From assembly GCA_947313765.1 (NCBI GenBank), contig CAMZNQ010000322.1, positions 1 through 5,522 on the forward strand: a stretch of DNA of 5,522 nt. The letters run 5' to 3'. The notes beneath the pieces were generated by a model. The model saw only the letters and a list, made by a program, of their open reading frames with translations. It made no database searches and was not told the origin of the DNA. The stretch's first letter is position 1; the number at the start of each line of letters is the position of its first letter. Origin of the DNA: an uncultured Sulfurovum sp. (GTDB taxonomy: Bacteria > Campylobacterota > Campylobacteria > Campylobacterales > Sulfurovaceae). The translations under genes and the position numbers were made by a program. Shown in pieces: positions 5,230 through 5,522 of the stretch.

Positions 5230-5522
5230 ATGCATAGACAAATAAATATCTTACTTAGTATTATAGGTGCATTGATTTTAGGAATAGGAGTACTATTTTA
5301 TACTAAAGTTTTAGAGATAAAGAGAGTAAACCCATCTGAAAGAACAGAAGTTTTTAAATTTGAAACAATAGATGGAAAAACAATTACTATCAAAGCACAA
5401 AAAAGAAGATTTAAAGTTAAGGAGATGGAGGGAAAAACTCTATTTTTACAAGTTTTTGGTTGGAATTGTAATTTTTGCAAAAAAGAGATTCCTCAACTAA
5501 TTAAACTAAAAAAAACTTTAGG
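5230..5522 (+). CDS. Membrane-anchored TlpA/ResA-like thiol-disulfide oxidoreductase (C-terminus outside window)
   Basis: 97 codons are visible and the frame is open at the window end. The N-terminus has one hydrophobic helix (residues 5-24) with positive residues on both sides, which can serve as a signal anchor. A linker and a strand-rich segment (about 41-66) follow, then the start of a thioredoxin fold: GKTLFLQVFGWNCNFCKKEIPQL (written by position, residues 68-90). The active site is Cys80-Asn-Phe-Cys83 preceded by Trp78, and Pro88 sits in the KEIPQL context typical of TlpA/ResA/CcmG relatives. Such proteins reduce or exchange disulfides in the periplasm, often for cytochrome c maturation; the partner here is unknown. 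The cis-proline loop and the rest of the fold lie beyond the window. The start is supported by AAAAGGAA 7 bases upstream. Confidence 0.85.
   Translation, partial: MHRQINILLSIIGALILGIGVLFYTKVLEIKRVNPSERTEVFKFETIDGKTITIKAQKRRFKVKEMEGKTLFLQVFGWNCNFCKKEIPQLIKLKKTL

Noticed and set aside
5298..5480. Minus-strand open frame of 60 codons
   Set aside because: It is antisense to the TlpA-like gene, which has a clear WNCNFC active site and ribosome site.
1..5522. CRISPR array, insertion sequence or toxin-antitoxin pair
   Set aside because: There are no regularly spaced short repeats, no transposase or terminal repeats, and no recognisable toxin or antitoxin pair; the gene content is mostly housekeeping.

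Overview
The window is AT-rich chromosomal DNA that reads like a member of the Campylobacterota (Epsilonproteobacteria), probably a free-living Sulfurimonas-, Sulfurovum- or Arcobacter-like organism. This rests on base composition, heavy use of ATA, AGA and TTA codons, extended -10 promoters without a clear -35 box, purine-rich AAGGA ribosome sites and the general character of the proteins. The genus is inference. Genes are tightly packed and switch strand often. No gene-free stretch exceeds 300 bases; the longest gap is about 190 bases (5037-5229).

Left part (1-1909, minus strand): a DUF2231-type membrane protein, cut by the window edge, lies downstream of a two-gene unit. That unit encodes a small lipoprotein and endonuclease IV (nfo), which overlap by one base (TAATG). 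The hydrolase catalyses base-excision repair; the lipoprotein has no recognised function.

Middle (1910-2443): a divergent promoter region, then two identical tandem tRNA-Glu(UUC) genes on the plus strand. A 79-codon two-helix membrane protein gene on the minus strand converges on them, and its stop codon directly abuts the 3' CCA of the second tRNA.

Right part (2444-5522): a plus-strand pair encodes a short malic enzyme and a PgeF/YfiH-family protein, 11 bases apart and probably co-transcribed. An unrecognised minus-strand gene converges on the pair with a 3-base gap. Its best ribosome site points to an ATG one frame away from the long reading frame, which suggests either a single-base frameshift or a 7-codon coupled leader. 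Divergent from it, a membrane-anchored TlpA/ResA-like thiol-disulfide protein begins and runs off the end. A perfect 9-bp inverted repeat lies between these two divergent genes.

Most of the window is ordinary housekeeping. I found no convincing new multi-gene system, mobile element or CRISPR array. The points most worth a second look are the displaced start or frameshift at 5026-5049, the inverted repeat at 5139-5163, the coupled lipoprotein-nfo pair and the exact tRNA-Glu duplication.
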